NCBI GenBank assembly: GCA_015487335.1
Contig: WFPZ01000135.1
Coordinates: 1 to 9,024 of the forward strand
Length of the DNA stretch: 9,024 nt
Origin: Paracoccaceae bacterium
Lineage (GTDB): Bacteria > Pseudomonadota > Alphaproteobacteria > Rhodobacterales > Rhodobacteraceae
Reading direction: 5' to 3'
In this document: positions 1 to 6,139 of the stretch, one piece after another
Numbering within the stretch: the stretch's first letter is position 1
How the letters are laid out: each line of letters opens with the position of its first letter
Notes under the pieces: model-generated
The model's database searches: none
What the model saw: only the letters and a program-made list of their open reading frames with translations
Told to the model about the DNA's origin: nothing
Made by a program: the position numbers and the translations under genes

Positions 1-409
1 CGATGGGCCGCGCATCCAGCCGCTGCAGCGAGATCGGCTCTCCAGTCACCTCGCAATAGCCGTATTCGCCCTCCTCGATGCGGCGCAGCGCGGCGTCGAT
101 CTTGGCCACCAGCTTGCGCTGGCGGTCGCGGGTGCGCAGCTCCAGCGCGCGATCGGTCTCTTCGGAAGCGCGGTCGGCAATATCGGGGATGTTGCGGGTG
201 CCGTCCTGGAGGTGCTCGATCGTGGACTTGCTGTCGTCGAGGATCTCGGCCTTCCAAGCCAGCAGTTTGCGGCGGAAGTACTCAAGCTGGCGCTCGTTCA
301 TGAACGGTTCATCTTCAGCCGGCTTGTAATCTTCAGGCAGGAAAACTTCGGCCTTCATGTCACTTCCCAATTCCTTGCCGGATATGTCGTCGGTGGTCTG
401 CTCGTTCAT
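1..409 (-). CDS. dksA: RNA polymerase-binding transcription factor DksA (partial, C-terminus cut off)
   Basis: DksA binds the RNA polymerase secondary channel and, with ppGpp, adjusts promoter activity during starvation. The visible 136 residues contain the family signature: a helix with NERQLEYFRRKLL, the coiled-coil tip D-x-x-D-x-A seen as PDIADRASEETDRALELR, then RDRQRKL and the start of the globular domain (GEYGYCEVTGEPISLQRLDARPI). The usual Cys4 zinc finger opens with C-x-x-C; here it is Cys119-Glu-Val-Thr122, so the second ligand is Thr. The rest of the finger lies beyond position 1. I chose the ATG at 409 because a strong GGAGGAGG (414-421, minus strand) lies just upstream. The in-frame ATG at 358 (MKAEVFLPEDY...) has a weaker GGGAAG site but, from memory, matches the usual family N-terminus, so it is a real alternative. 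The gene is divergent from the moxR cluster. Confidence 0.93.
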   Translation of the reverse strand, partial: MNEQTTDDISGKELGSDMKAEVFLPEDYKPAEDEPFMNERQLEYFRRKLLAWKAEILDDSKSTIEHLQDGTRNIPDIADRASEETDRALELRTRDRQRKLVAKIDAALRRIEEGEYGYCEVTGEPISLQRLDARPI

Positions 410-477
410 CCGGCCTCCTCCATCGGCGCCCATGTATCGCAAGGCGGGGGGGTTGTCACTAGCAGAAGCGCCCTGAC

Positions 478-506
478 TTGAAGGATTGTGATCCGATCGC
501 TAGACA
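478..506 (+). promoter_or_regulatory. Candidate sigma70 promoter for the moxR cluster
   Basis: TTGAAG (478-483) and TAGACA (501-506) are separated by 17 bp, a sigma70-like arrangement. It would start transcription near 513, about 30 nt before the moxR ATG. The -10 match is only partial. The 410-543 gap must also hold the dksA promoter on the other strand, for which I see no convincing hexamer pair. The gap also carries a run of seven G (446-452). Confidence 0.3.
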
Positions 507-543
507 TGCGTGAACAACCCGCCCCAGAAAGTTGAAATCGAGC

Positions 544-1383
544 ATGAAATTTTCCGGAACCGACACTTACGTCGCCACCGAGGATCTGACCGTCGCGGTC
601 AATGCGGCGGTAACGCTGGAGCGGCCCCTGCTGGTGAAGGGCGAGCCCGGCACCGGCAAGACGGAACTGGCCCGCCAGGTGGCCCGCTCACTGGGGCTGC
701 GGATGATCGAGTGGCACGTCAAGTCCACCACCCGCGCCCAGCAGGGGCTTTACGAATACGATGCCGTCTCGCGCCTGCGCGACAGTCAGCTGGGCGACGA
801 GCGGGTGAACGAGGTGCGCAATTACATCCGCAAGGGCAAGCTGTGGGAGGCCTTCGAATCGGATGAAAGGGTGGTGCTGCTGATCGACGAGATCGACAAG
901 GCCGATATCGAGTTCCCCAACGACCTGCTGCAGGAGCTCGACCGGATGGAGTTCTTCGTCTACGAGACCGGCGAGACGATCCGGGCGAAGCACCGCCCCA
1001 TCGTCATCATCACCTCCAACAATGAAAAGGAGCTGCCCGACGCCTTCCTGCGCCGCTGCTTCTTCCATTACATCCGCTTCCCGGACATGGAGACGATGAA
1101 ACGGATCGTCGAGGTGCACCATCCGGGCATCAAGGAAAAGCTTCTGACCACCGCGCTGACCCTGTTCTACGAGATCCGCGAGCAGCCGGGGCTCAAGAAG
1201 AAGCCCTCGACCTCGGAAGTGCTGGACTGGCTGAAGCTGCTCCTGGCCGAGGATCTTGCGCCCGAGGATCTGAAGCGCGAGGGCGGCTCGCTGCTGCCGA
1301 AGCTGCACGGGGCGCTGCTCAAGAACGAACAGGACGTGCAGCTGTTCGAGCGGCTGGCCTTCATGGCCCGTGTCCGCAGGTAG
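544..1383 (+). CDS. MoxR-family AAA+ ATPase (CoxD-like)
   Basis: This 279-residue AAA+ ATPase of the MoxR group is likely a cytoplasmic chaperone-like motor that works with the VWA protein encoded at 3011-4198. Visible motifs are Walker A GEPGTGKT (33-40), Walker B VLLIDE (111-116, with D115 and E116), sensor 1 TSN (157-159) and the arginine-finger region FLRRCFF (168-174). These are followed by the family's C-terminal lid helices, including STSEVLDWLKLLL. All catalytic motifs look intact. The ATG at 544 is preferred; an in-frame TTG at 532 would add only four residues, and neither has a strong Shine-Dalgarno site. The next gene starts 6 bp after the stop. MoxR proteins beside CoxE-like VWA genes mature metalloenzymes in some bacteria, such as CO dehydrogenase with CoxD and CoxE, but no such enzyme is encoded here, so the client is unknown. 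Confidence 0.93.
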   Translation: MKFSGTDTYVATEDLTVAVNAAVTLERPLLVKGEPGTGKTELARQVARSLGLRMIEWHVKSTTRAQQGLYEYDAVSRLRDSQLGDERVNEVRNYIRKGKLWEAFESDERVVLLIDEIDKADIEFPNDLLQELDRMEFFVYETGETIRAKHRPIVIITSNNEKELPDAFLRRCFFHYIRFPDMETMKRIVEVHHPGIKEKLLTTALTLFYEIREQPGLKKKPSTSEVLDWLKLLLAEDLAPEDLKREGGSLLPKLHGALLKNEQDVQLFERLAFMARVRR

Positions 1384-1389
1384 CGGGCG

Positions 1390-2841
1390 ATGGGGCTGAC
1401 GGGCTGGCGGATGCGCCCGGCCGGCAGGCCGCCCCAAGGCGCAACGAAGCCCCCTGCCCGGTTGCGGGGCGCTCACCTGGCCCTGGCCACGGCTCTGCTG
1501 CTGGCGGCCTGCGCCCGGGCCCTGCCGCCGGCCTTAGATGCACCGCCTGCCGAACCCGCCCGCCTGCCCCCGATGAAGAGCTTCGAGGCCGCCCCCGCGC
1601 CCGCCACCGGCCGCTCCAACGCCTCGATCGCGCGCGAGTTCATGGCCCTGGCCTTCGAGCTGGAAAGCGGGCGCAGGCTGCCGGTGCTGTCGCGTTTCGA
1701 GGGGCCGGTGACGGTGCGCCTGGCCGGCGGGCCGGTGCCCGAAGTCACCGAGCGCGATCTCGACGCGCTTCTTCGGCGTCTGCGCCGCGAGGCGGGGATC
1801 GCGATTTCCCGCGCCCCCTCCGGCGCTCCGGCCTCGATCACGATCGAGCTGGTCAACCCGCGCGCCCTGCGCCGGGCGGTGCCGCGCGCGGCCTGTTTCG
1901 TCTCGCCCGGGGTGTCGGGCTGGGCCGAATTCCGGCGCCTGCGCAACAGCCCCGCCACCGACTGGGCGCGCCTGCGCACCCGCGAGCGCATGGCGATCTT
2001 CCTGCCCGCCGGCGCCGCCCCGCAGGAGCTCCGCGACTGCCTGCACGAAGAGCTGGCCCAGGCCCTGGGGCCGGTGAACGACCTCTACCGGCTGAACGAC
2101 TCGATCTTCAACGACGACAATTTCAATTCCGTCCTGACCGGGTTCGACATGACGGTGCTGCGCGCCTTCTACGACCCGGCCCTGCAAAGCGGCATGACGC
2201 CGGCGCAGGTCGCGGCCCGGCTGCCAGCGATCCTGGCGCGCATCAACCCCGGCGGGGCCTCCGGCCATGGCTCGCCGCCGGTGCCCACGCCGCGCGCCTG
2301 GGTGCGCGCCATCGAGGCCGCCCTGGGCCCCGGAACCGGCGGCGAGGCGCGGCTGGCGGCGGCCGCCCGCGCGGTGGCGATCGCGCGCGCCTCGGGCATG
2401 AACGACCACCGCCTGGGCTTCAGCCTCTACGCCCGAGGGCGGCTGGCGCTGGGGCGCGACAGCAAGCTGGCGCGGGCCTCCTTCGCCGAGGCGCTGCGGA
2501 TCTTCGAATCCGACGCCAACACCCGCATCCATGCCGCCCATGTGGCGGTGCAGATGGCGGCGCAAGCGCTTTCGGCCGGCGCCCCCGGCCGCGCCATCGC
2601 CCTTGCCGACCGCTACGCGCGGGTGGCGCTGGAGGCGCAGAACGCCCGCCTGCTGGCCTCGCTGCTGATGATCAAGTCACAAGCGCTTGAGGTTCTGGGC
2701 CAGGACGAGGAGGCGCGGGTGGTTCGCCTCGACAGCCTGGGATGGGCGCGCTATGGCTTCGGCGCGGAGGCAGAAGTGCGCCGGCGCGAGCGCGAAATCG
2801 CCGCCCTGGCGCCGCGACAGAAGAGGATGAGCGCCAGATGA
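1390..2841 (+). CDS. DUF2927-type putative lipoprotein with HEE...Q..G motif and helical C-terminal repeats
   Basis: This 483-residue protein has a basic N-terminus, a hydrophobic stretch (about 28-40) and a lipobox ending LLAAC with Cys41 as the likely lipidated residue. It is therefore probably an envelope lipoprotein. A proline- and alanine-rich linker follows. Residues from about 100 to 275 resemble DUF2927, a family of unknown function often described as lipoproteins. Its core is CLHEELAQALGPVND (217-231) followed by LNDSIFNDDNFNSVL, which looks like a metal-binding or zincin-type site, although the second His of HExxH is absent. From about 337 to 470 alanine-rich helical pairs suggest TPR-like repeats. 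The ATG at 1390 has no clear Shine-Dalgarno site; the in-frame ATG at codon 8 is an alternative that keeps the lipobox. The gene sits 6 bp after moxR and overlaps the next gene by ATGA. The domain call is from memory of conserved residues. Confidence 0.8.
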   Translation: MGLTGWRMRPAGRPPQGATKPPARLRGAHLALATALLLAACARALPPALDAPPAEPARLPPMKSFEAAPAPATGRSNASIAREFMALAFELESGRRLPVLSRFEGPVTVRLAGGPVPEVTERDLDALLRRLRREAGIAISRAPSGAPASITIELVNPRALRRAVPRAACFVSPGVSGWAEFRRLRNSPATDWARLRTRERMAIFLPAGAAPQELRDCLHEELAQALGPVNDLYRLNDSIFNDDNFNSVLTGFDMTVLRAFYDPALQSGMTPAQVAARLPAILARINPGGASGHGSPPVPTPRAWVRAIEAALGPGTGGEARLAAAARAVAIARASGMNDHRLGFSLYARGRLALGRDSKLARASFAEALRIFESDANTRIHAAHVAVQMAAQALSAGAPGRAIALADRYARVALEAQNARLLASLLMIKSQALEVLGQDEEARVVRLDSLGWARYGFGAEAEVRRREREIAALAPRQKRMSAR

Positions 2842-3002
2842 TCATGATTGCGGGAGTGATACTGGGGGCCGCCGTCGGCGTGGCCATGGCCCGGCGCCGG
2901 GGCGGCAACCGTCTGGACATGGTCCAGCATGCGGCGGTGATGGCCCTCGTCTTCGGGGTGGCCGGAGCGGCGCTGACGATGCTCGCCCAGCGGATGCTGT
3001 AG
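2838..3002 (+). CDS. Small two-helix membrane protein, unknown function
   Basis: This 54-residue protein begins at an ATG whose last two bases form part of the preceding stop codon (ATGA, 2838-2841), which suggests translational coupling. It has two hydrophobic segments (about 2-17 and 32-50) joined by a short basic linker (ARRRGGNRLD). The linker predicts a helical hairpin with its loop in the cytoplasm. An upstream GAGGA near 2824 may serve as the ribosome binding site. The frame stays open further upstream, but those starts would overlap the lipoprotein gene heavily. I do not recognise a characterised family. Its place between the lipoprotein and VWA genes makes it a likely accessory part of the same system. 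Confidence 0.72.
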   Translation: MIMIAGVILGAAVGVAMARRRGGNRLDMVQHAAVMALVFGVAGAALTMLAQRML

Positions 3003-3010
3003 CGAACCCG

Positions 3011-4198
3011 ATGTTCCTGCCGTTTTTCGAGAACCTGCGAAAAGCTGGCGTTCCGGTCTCGTTGCGTGAATACCTGGGCTTTCTGGACGGGGTAAGCGCC
3101 GGGCTGGTCACCTATGACATCGACGGCTTCTACTACCTCGCCCGCACCGCCATGGTGAAGGACGAGCGCAACCTCGACAAGTTCGACCGCGCCTTCGCCG
3201 CCACCTTCGAAGGGCTGGCGGAGATCACGCTCGAGCAGGTGCTCGAGGCGGTGGAGCTGCCCGCCGACTGGCTGCGCAAACAGGCCGAGAAGTTTCTCAC
3301 CCCCGAGGAGATGGCCGAGATCGAGGCGCTGGGCGGTTTCGAGAAGCTGATGGAGACGCTGAAAAAGCGGCTGGAAGAGCAGAAGGGCCGCCACCAGGGC
3401 GGCTCGAAATGGATCGGCACCGCCGGCACCTCGCCCTTCGGCGCCTGGGGCTACAACCCCGAGGGCGTGCGCATCGGCCAGAGCGAAAGCCGCCACCGCC
3501 GCGCCGTGAAGGTCTGGGACAGGCGCGAGTTCCGCAATCTCGACGATACGGTGGAGCTGGGCACGCGCAACATCAAGGTGGCGCTCAAGCGGCTGCGCGA
3601 ATGGGCCCGCGACGGGGCCGAGGAAGAGCTCGACCTGCCCGGCACCATCCGCGCCACCGCCGAGCACGGCTATCTGGACGTGAAGACCCGCCCCCAGCGG
3701 CGCAACGCGGTGAAGGTGCTGCTGTTTCTCGATGTGGGCGGCTCGATGGACCCCCATGTCAAGGTGGTGGAAGAGCTGTTCTCCGCCGCGCGCAGCGCGT
3801 TCCGGCATCTGGAGCATTTCTACTTCCACAACTGCCTCTACGAGGGCGTGTGGCGCGACAACCGCCGCCGCTGGAGCGAACAGACCCCGACCTGGGACAT
3901 CCTGCACACCTACGGGGCGGACTGGAAATGCATCTTCGTGGGGGACGCGACCATGAGCCCCTATGAAATAGCCTATCCCGGCGGCGCAAACGAACACATG
4001 AACGAAGAGGCCGGCGCCGTCTGGCTGGGGCGCGCCGCCGCCCAGTGGCCCGATCATCTGTGGATCAATCCCGTGCCCGAGCGCTACTGGGCGCAGACCC
4101 CCTCGGTGCAGATGATCCGCGAGATCATCGGCCCCGAGCGCATGGTGCCGATGACGCTGGGGGGGATCGAGGCGGGGATGAAGCTGCTCGGCCGCTGA
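3011..4198 (+). CDS. CoxE-like VWA domain protein (COG3825-type)
   Basis: This 395-residue protein is the probable partner of the MoxR ATPase. The N-terminal half is charged and helical (FFENLRKAGVPVSLREYLGFL, then an acidic and lysine-rich helix around residues 105-130). A conserved stretch GTSPFGAWGYNPEGVRIG follows. The C-terminal half is a von Willebrand A fold with strand VKVLLFLD and the metal site D241-V-G-G-S-M246, then HFYFHNCLYEGVW, IFVGDATMSPYEI and WINPVPERYW. The usual DxSxS metal site here reads DxGxS, which I recall as typical of this subfamily and not a local defect. There is no signal peptide or membrane segment, so it is probably cytoplasmic. The ATG at 3011 follows the small gene by 8 bp and has only a weak ribosome binding site, consistent with coupling. 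It is the last gene of the tight block. Confidence 0.9.
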   Translation: MFLPFFENLRKAGVPVSLREYLGFLDGVSAGLVTYDIDGFYYLARTAMVKDERNLDKFDRAFAATFEGLAEITLEQVLEAVELPADWLRKQAEKFLTPEEMAEIEALGGFEKLMETLKKRLEEQKGRHQGGSKWIGTAGTSPFGAWGYNPEGVRIGQSESRHRRAVKVWDRREFRNLDDTVELGTRNIKVALKRLREWARDGAEEELDLPGTIRATAEHGYLDVKTRPQRRNAVKVLLFLDVGGSMDPHVKVVEELFSAARSAFRHLEHFYFHNCLYEGVWRDNRRRWSEQTPTWDILHTYGADWKCIFVGDATMSPYEIAYPGGANEHMNEEAGAVWLGRAAAQWPDHLWINPVPERYWAQTPSVQMIREIIGPERMVPMTLGGIEAGMKLLGR

Positions 4199-4217
4199 GG
4201 CGGAAAGCGGAAAGGCG

Positions 4218-4235
4218 CGCCCGCCGGGCCGGGCG
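4218..4235. other. GC-rich inverted repeat after the VWA gene
   Basis: CGCCCG (4218-4223) and CGGGCG (4230-4235) can pair around a 6-nt loop, about 20 bp past the VWA stop. No T-run follows on either strand, so it is not a classical intrinsic terminator. It could still be a 3'-end-stabilising hairpin or a GC-rich chance repeat. The rest of the 116-bp gap (4199-4314) shows no further gene. Confidence 0.2.
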
Positions 4236-4314
4236 GCAAGACCTCCGGAGCGGATCGGAACATGAGAGAACGGCAGGGCTTTTCACGCGGGCCCGGGTGG
4301 TGCAAGTTGGCCGC

Positions 4315-4662
4315 ATGAGACGTCTTCTCGCCCTGTGGCGACGCCATCCGTTTCTGAGTTCCGCCTTCGTGCTGGGGGCGCTGCTGACGGCGATGTTCAT
4401 CGCCCGCTCGGTGATGTTCGCCATCTACTGGTCCGACCCCGCGCATCGTTTCCAGCAGATCGAACCCTGGATGCCGGCCCGCTACGTGGCCTATTCCTGG
4501 GGCCTGACGCCCGCGGAGATGGCCGCGGCGCTGGAGCTGGAAAGCCTGCCCGGCCGCGGCAGAACCATGGGCGAAATCTCGGCCGAGACGGGTGTGCCTC
4601 TCGCGGATCTGGCCAAACGCATCGAGGCGGCGGCACAGGGGCGCGAGGGCGCCGGCAAATGA
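4315..4662 (+). CDS. Small single-pass membrane protein, unknown function
   Basis: This 115-residue protein starts with a basic stretch (MRRLLALWRRH). One transmembrane helix (about 12-35) follows, then a soluble part on the far side of the membrane. That part contains EPWMPARYVAYSWGLTPAEMAAALEL and a C-terminal helix-turn-helix-like stretch (MGEISAETGVPLADLAKRIEAAA). The latter resembles a small helical motif rather than a DNA-binding domain, since it should lie outside the cytoplasm. I do not recognise a characterised family. The ATG at 4315 has no good Shine-Dalgarno site; in-frame GTG codons at 4297 and 4300 are alternatives. Its stop overlaps the DedA start (ATGA, 4659-4662), so the two are probably translated together. 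Confidence 0.7.
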   Translation: MRRLLALWRRHPFLSSAFVLGALLTAMFIARSVMFAIYWSDPAHRFQQIEPWMPARYVAYSWGLTPAEMAAALELESLPGRGRTMGEISAETGVPLADLAKRIEAAAQGREGAGK

Positions 4663-5258
4663 CCGACACCCTGCTGGCCCTGGTTCCGCAATACGGCGCG
4701 GCGCTGCTGATGGTGGTGACGTTTCTCTCCTGTCTGGCGCTGCCGGTGCCGGCCTCGATCATGATGCTCACCGGCGGGGCCTTCGCGGCGGGGGGCGATC
4801 TTTCGCTGCTTTCCGTCGGCGGAGCGGCCTATGCCGGGGCGGTGGCCGGCGATCAGGTGGGCTATGCCATCGGGCGCTTCGGCGAGGGCTGGATCGACAG
4901 GCAGACCCGCGCCCACCCCCGGCGGCTGGCGCTGCTGGAACGCGCCCGCGCCTTTTCGCGCCGCTGGGGAGGGCCCGGCGTGTTCTTCAGCCGCTGGCTG
5001 GTGAGCCCGCTGGGGCCCTATGTCAACTTCCTCTCGGGGGCGGCCGATGTCGGCTGGCGGCGCTTCGCGCTGTGGGCCATGGCCGGCGAGGCGGTCTGGG
5101 TGGGGCTGTACGTGGGGCTGGGCTATGGCTTTGCCAGCCGGCTCGAGGCGGTGGCGGAGATCCTCGGCAACGTCTCGGGGGCGCTGGCGGCGGGGCTGGT
5201 GACGGTGCTGCTGGGCCTGTTCCTGTGGAAACGGATGCGCGAGGAGCCGCAGGAGTAG
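4659..5258 (+). CDS. DedA/VTT-family membrane protein
   Basis: This 199-residue inner-membrane protein belongs to the DedA (SNARE-associated, VTT) group, whose members are linked to lipid carrier or phospholipid translocation. Visible landmarks are LPVPASIMMLTGGAFA (28-43), GAVAGDQVGYAIGR (60-73), FFSRWLVSPLGPYVNFLSGAA (109-129), WRRFALWAMAGEAVW and a C-terminal hydrophobic helix (about 168-190). Compared with well-studied members such as E. coli YqjA, the acidic residue before the Pro-rich re-entrant loop appears to be Ser24/Cys25, and the acidic residue within that loop appears to be Ser33. Of the two conserved arginines, R112 is kept and the second position is Pro120. It may therefore be a divergent subgroup with a different mechanism. 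The start is fixed by ATGA overlap with the upstream gene. Confidence 0.85.
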   Translation: MTDTLLALVPQYGAALLMVVTFLSCLALPVPASIMMLTGGAFAAGGDLSLLSVGGAAYAGAVAGDQVGYAIGRFGEGWIDRQTRAHPRRLALLERARAFSRRWGGPGVFFSRWLVSPLGPYVNFLSGAADVGWRRFALWAMAGEAVWVGLYVGLGYGFASRLEAVAEILGNVSGALAAGLVTVLLGLFLWKRMREEPQE

Positions 5259-5272
5259 GCAAAGCATTTGCC
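5258..5272. repeat. Short inverted repeat at the end of the DedA gene
   Basis: GGCAAA (5258-5263) and TTTGCC (5267-5272) are inverted around a 3-nt spacer, overlapping the last base of the DedA stop codon. A second TTTGCC follows directly (5273-5278). It may be part of a regulatory site for the M48 gene or a weak 3'-end hairpin. There is no T-run. Confidence 0.35.
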
Positions 5273-5295
5273 TTTGCCGCTTCTGGCCCCATATC
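5268..5295 (+). promoter_or_regulatory. Candidate promoter for the M48 peptidase gene, possibly heat-shock type and leaderless
   Basis: TTGCCT (5268-5273) and CATATC (5290-5295) are 16 bp apart. The downstream element sits in CCCCATATCT, which resembles the -10 element of heat-shock sigma (RpoH) promoters. Transcription would begin almost at the ATG at 5302, giving a leaderless mRNA; consistent with this, no Shine-Dalgarno site is present. The -35 match is poor, so this is an inference. Confidence 0.28.
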
Positions 5296-5301
5296 TGGGG
5301 C
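5286..5301. repeat. Inverted repeat abutting the M48 start codon
   Basis: GCCCCATATCTGGGGC is a 6-bp inverted repeat with a 4-nt centre. It ends at the base just before the ATG at 5302 and occupies the place where a ribosome binding site would normally lie. It could be an operator or, if transcribed, a hairpin blocking initiation. Confidence 0.45.
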
Positions 5302-6000
5302 ATGCTCAAGTTCACCCCGATTCTGCTGGCGCTGCTTTACGGGCTGCTGATGTACCGGTTTTCGGCCTGGCGGACCGCGCGCGAACTGGATGCGCGCTCC
5401 ACCGAACTGGCCGATCCGGTGCTGCGGCGGCTGACCGACAGGATGGCCGCCGCCCTGGAGCTGCCGCGCATCCGGGTGAACATCTACGAGGTCGAGCCCG
5501 TCAACGGGCTTGCCGCCCCCGACGGGCGCATCTTCATCACCCGCGGCTTCTACAACCGCTACCGCGCCGGAGAGGTCACCGCCGAGGAGCTGGCCAGCGT
5601 CATCGCCCATGAGCTGGGCCATGTGGCGCTGGGGCATTCGCGCCGCCGGATGATCGACTTTTCCGGCCAGAACGCGCTGCGCACGGCGCTGGCGATGGTG
5701 CTGTCGCGCTTCCTGCCGGGCCTTGGCGCCTACCTGGCCGGCGCCCTGACCAGCCTGCTGGCCGCCCGGCTTTCGCGGGCCGACGAATACGAGGCCGACG
5801 CCTATGCCGCGGCGCTGCTGGTCAAGGCCGGGATCGGCACCGGGCCGCAGAAATCCCTCTTCGCCAAGCTCGAGCGGCTGACCCGGAGCAATGCCGGGGC
5901 CATGCCGGCCTGGCTGATGAGCCATCCGAAGACCGCCGAACGCATCCGCGCCATCGAGGCGCTGGAGGCCAAATGGGCGAAGCTGGAGAACAAGAGATGA
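5302..6000 (+). CDS. M48-family zinc metallopeptidase (HtpX/Ste24-like)
   Basis: This 232-residue membrane-anchored zinc protease probably acts in membrane or envelope protein quality control. An N-terminal hydrophobic segment (about 4-20) is followed by the M48 core: VNGLAAPDGRIFITRGFYNRY (67-87), the zinc motif HELGH (103-107, with H103, H107 and catalytic E104) and LGHSRRR. A second hydrophobic stretch (about 129-155) and the SRADEYEAD signature (158-166) follow, where E162 is the expected third zinc ligand. A late MSHPKTAERIRAIEAL segment is also typical. All catalytic residues are present. At 232 residues it is shorter than HtpX (about 290) and has fewer membrane segments. The ATG at 5302 lies 43 bp after DedA and has no Shine-Dalgarno site but an adjacent inverted repeat. 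It may be read through from DedA or have its own promoter. Confidence 0.9.
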   Translation: MLKFTPILLALLYGLLMYRFSAWRTARELDARSTELADPVLRRLTDRMAAALELPRIRVNIYEVEPVNGLAAPDGRIFITRGFYNRYRAGEVTAEELASVIAHELGHVALGHSRRRMIDFSGQNALRTALAMVLSRFLPGLGAYLAGALTSLLAARLSRADEYEADAYAAALLVKAGIGTGPQKSLFAKLERLTRSNAGAMPAWLMSHPKTAERIRAIEALEAKWAKLENKR

Positions 6001-6080
6001 GCGGCCTTGTGCATGAGGTCGGGCTCAAGATCATTATGACGAATATGTATTTGCCTCAACAACGCCCCCGTGGCATGTGA
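5997..6080 (+). CDS. Possible 27-codon small ORF overlapping the M48 stop
   Basis: ATG at 5997 overlaps the M48 stop codon by ATGA, has a well-placed GGAG (5985-5988), and reads MSGLVHEVGLKIIMTNMYLP then QQRPRGM before TGA at 6078. The overlap and ribosome binding site are those of a coupled gene. However, the ORF is short, its base composition is AT-rich and unlike its neighbours, and I recognise no family. It may simply cross the promoter region of the methyltransferase gene. Confidence 0.22.
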   Translation: MSGLVHEVGLKIIMTNMYLPQQRPRGM

Positions 6081-6087
6081 GGCCGAA

Positions 6088-6112
6088 CCGGGCACGCGGC
6101 GCGTTTGCCCGG
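6088..6112 (+). promoter_or_regulatory. Leader hairpin upstream of the homocysteine methyltransferase gene
   Basis: CCGGGCA (6088-6094) and TGCCCGG (6106-6112) form a perfect 7-bp stem. CGC/GCG pairs inside extend it, and AGGC/GCCT just outside could extend it past a small bulge. It ends 27 nt before the methyltransferase ATG and is not followed by a T-run. It could be a cis-regulatory RNA element or a stabilising hairpin. I do not see the conserved cores I know for SAM-II, SAM/SAH, SAH or cobalamin riboswitches. The AT-rich stretch 6027-6060 just upstream is the most promoter-like DNA nearby, though no hexamer pair stands out. Confidence 0.35.
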
Positions 6113-6139
6113 GCCTTCAGACATGAAAGAGCACCTGAA

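Noticed and set aside
446..452. Run of seven G between dksA and moxR as a phase-variation tract
   Set aside because: It is short, lies outside coding sequence, and does not sit in a recognisable promoter spacer.
3731..3748. DVGGSM in the VWA protein as a broken metal site
   Set aside because: As I recall it, this CoxE-like subfamily commonly carries Gly at that position, so it is not a local mutation.
2672..4057. A 461-codon minus-strand open frame opposite the VWA gene
   Set aside because: It is rich in Gly, Ala, His and Val without a recognisable domain, and lies antisense to a clear VWA protein.
4199..4250. Intrinsic terminator after the VWA gene
   Set aside because: A GC-rich inverted repeat exists but no T-run follows it, so only a low-confidence structural feature is listed.
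4258..4271. GAAC-N6-GAAC, resembling a LexA box
   Set aside because: The spacer is 6 bp instead of the required 7, and no damage-related gene follows, so it is probably chance.
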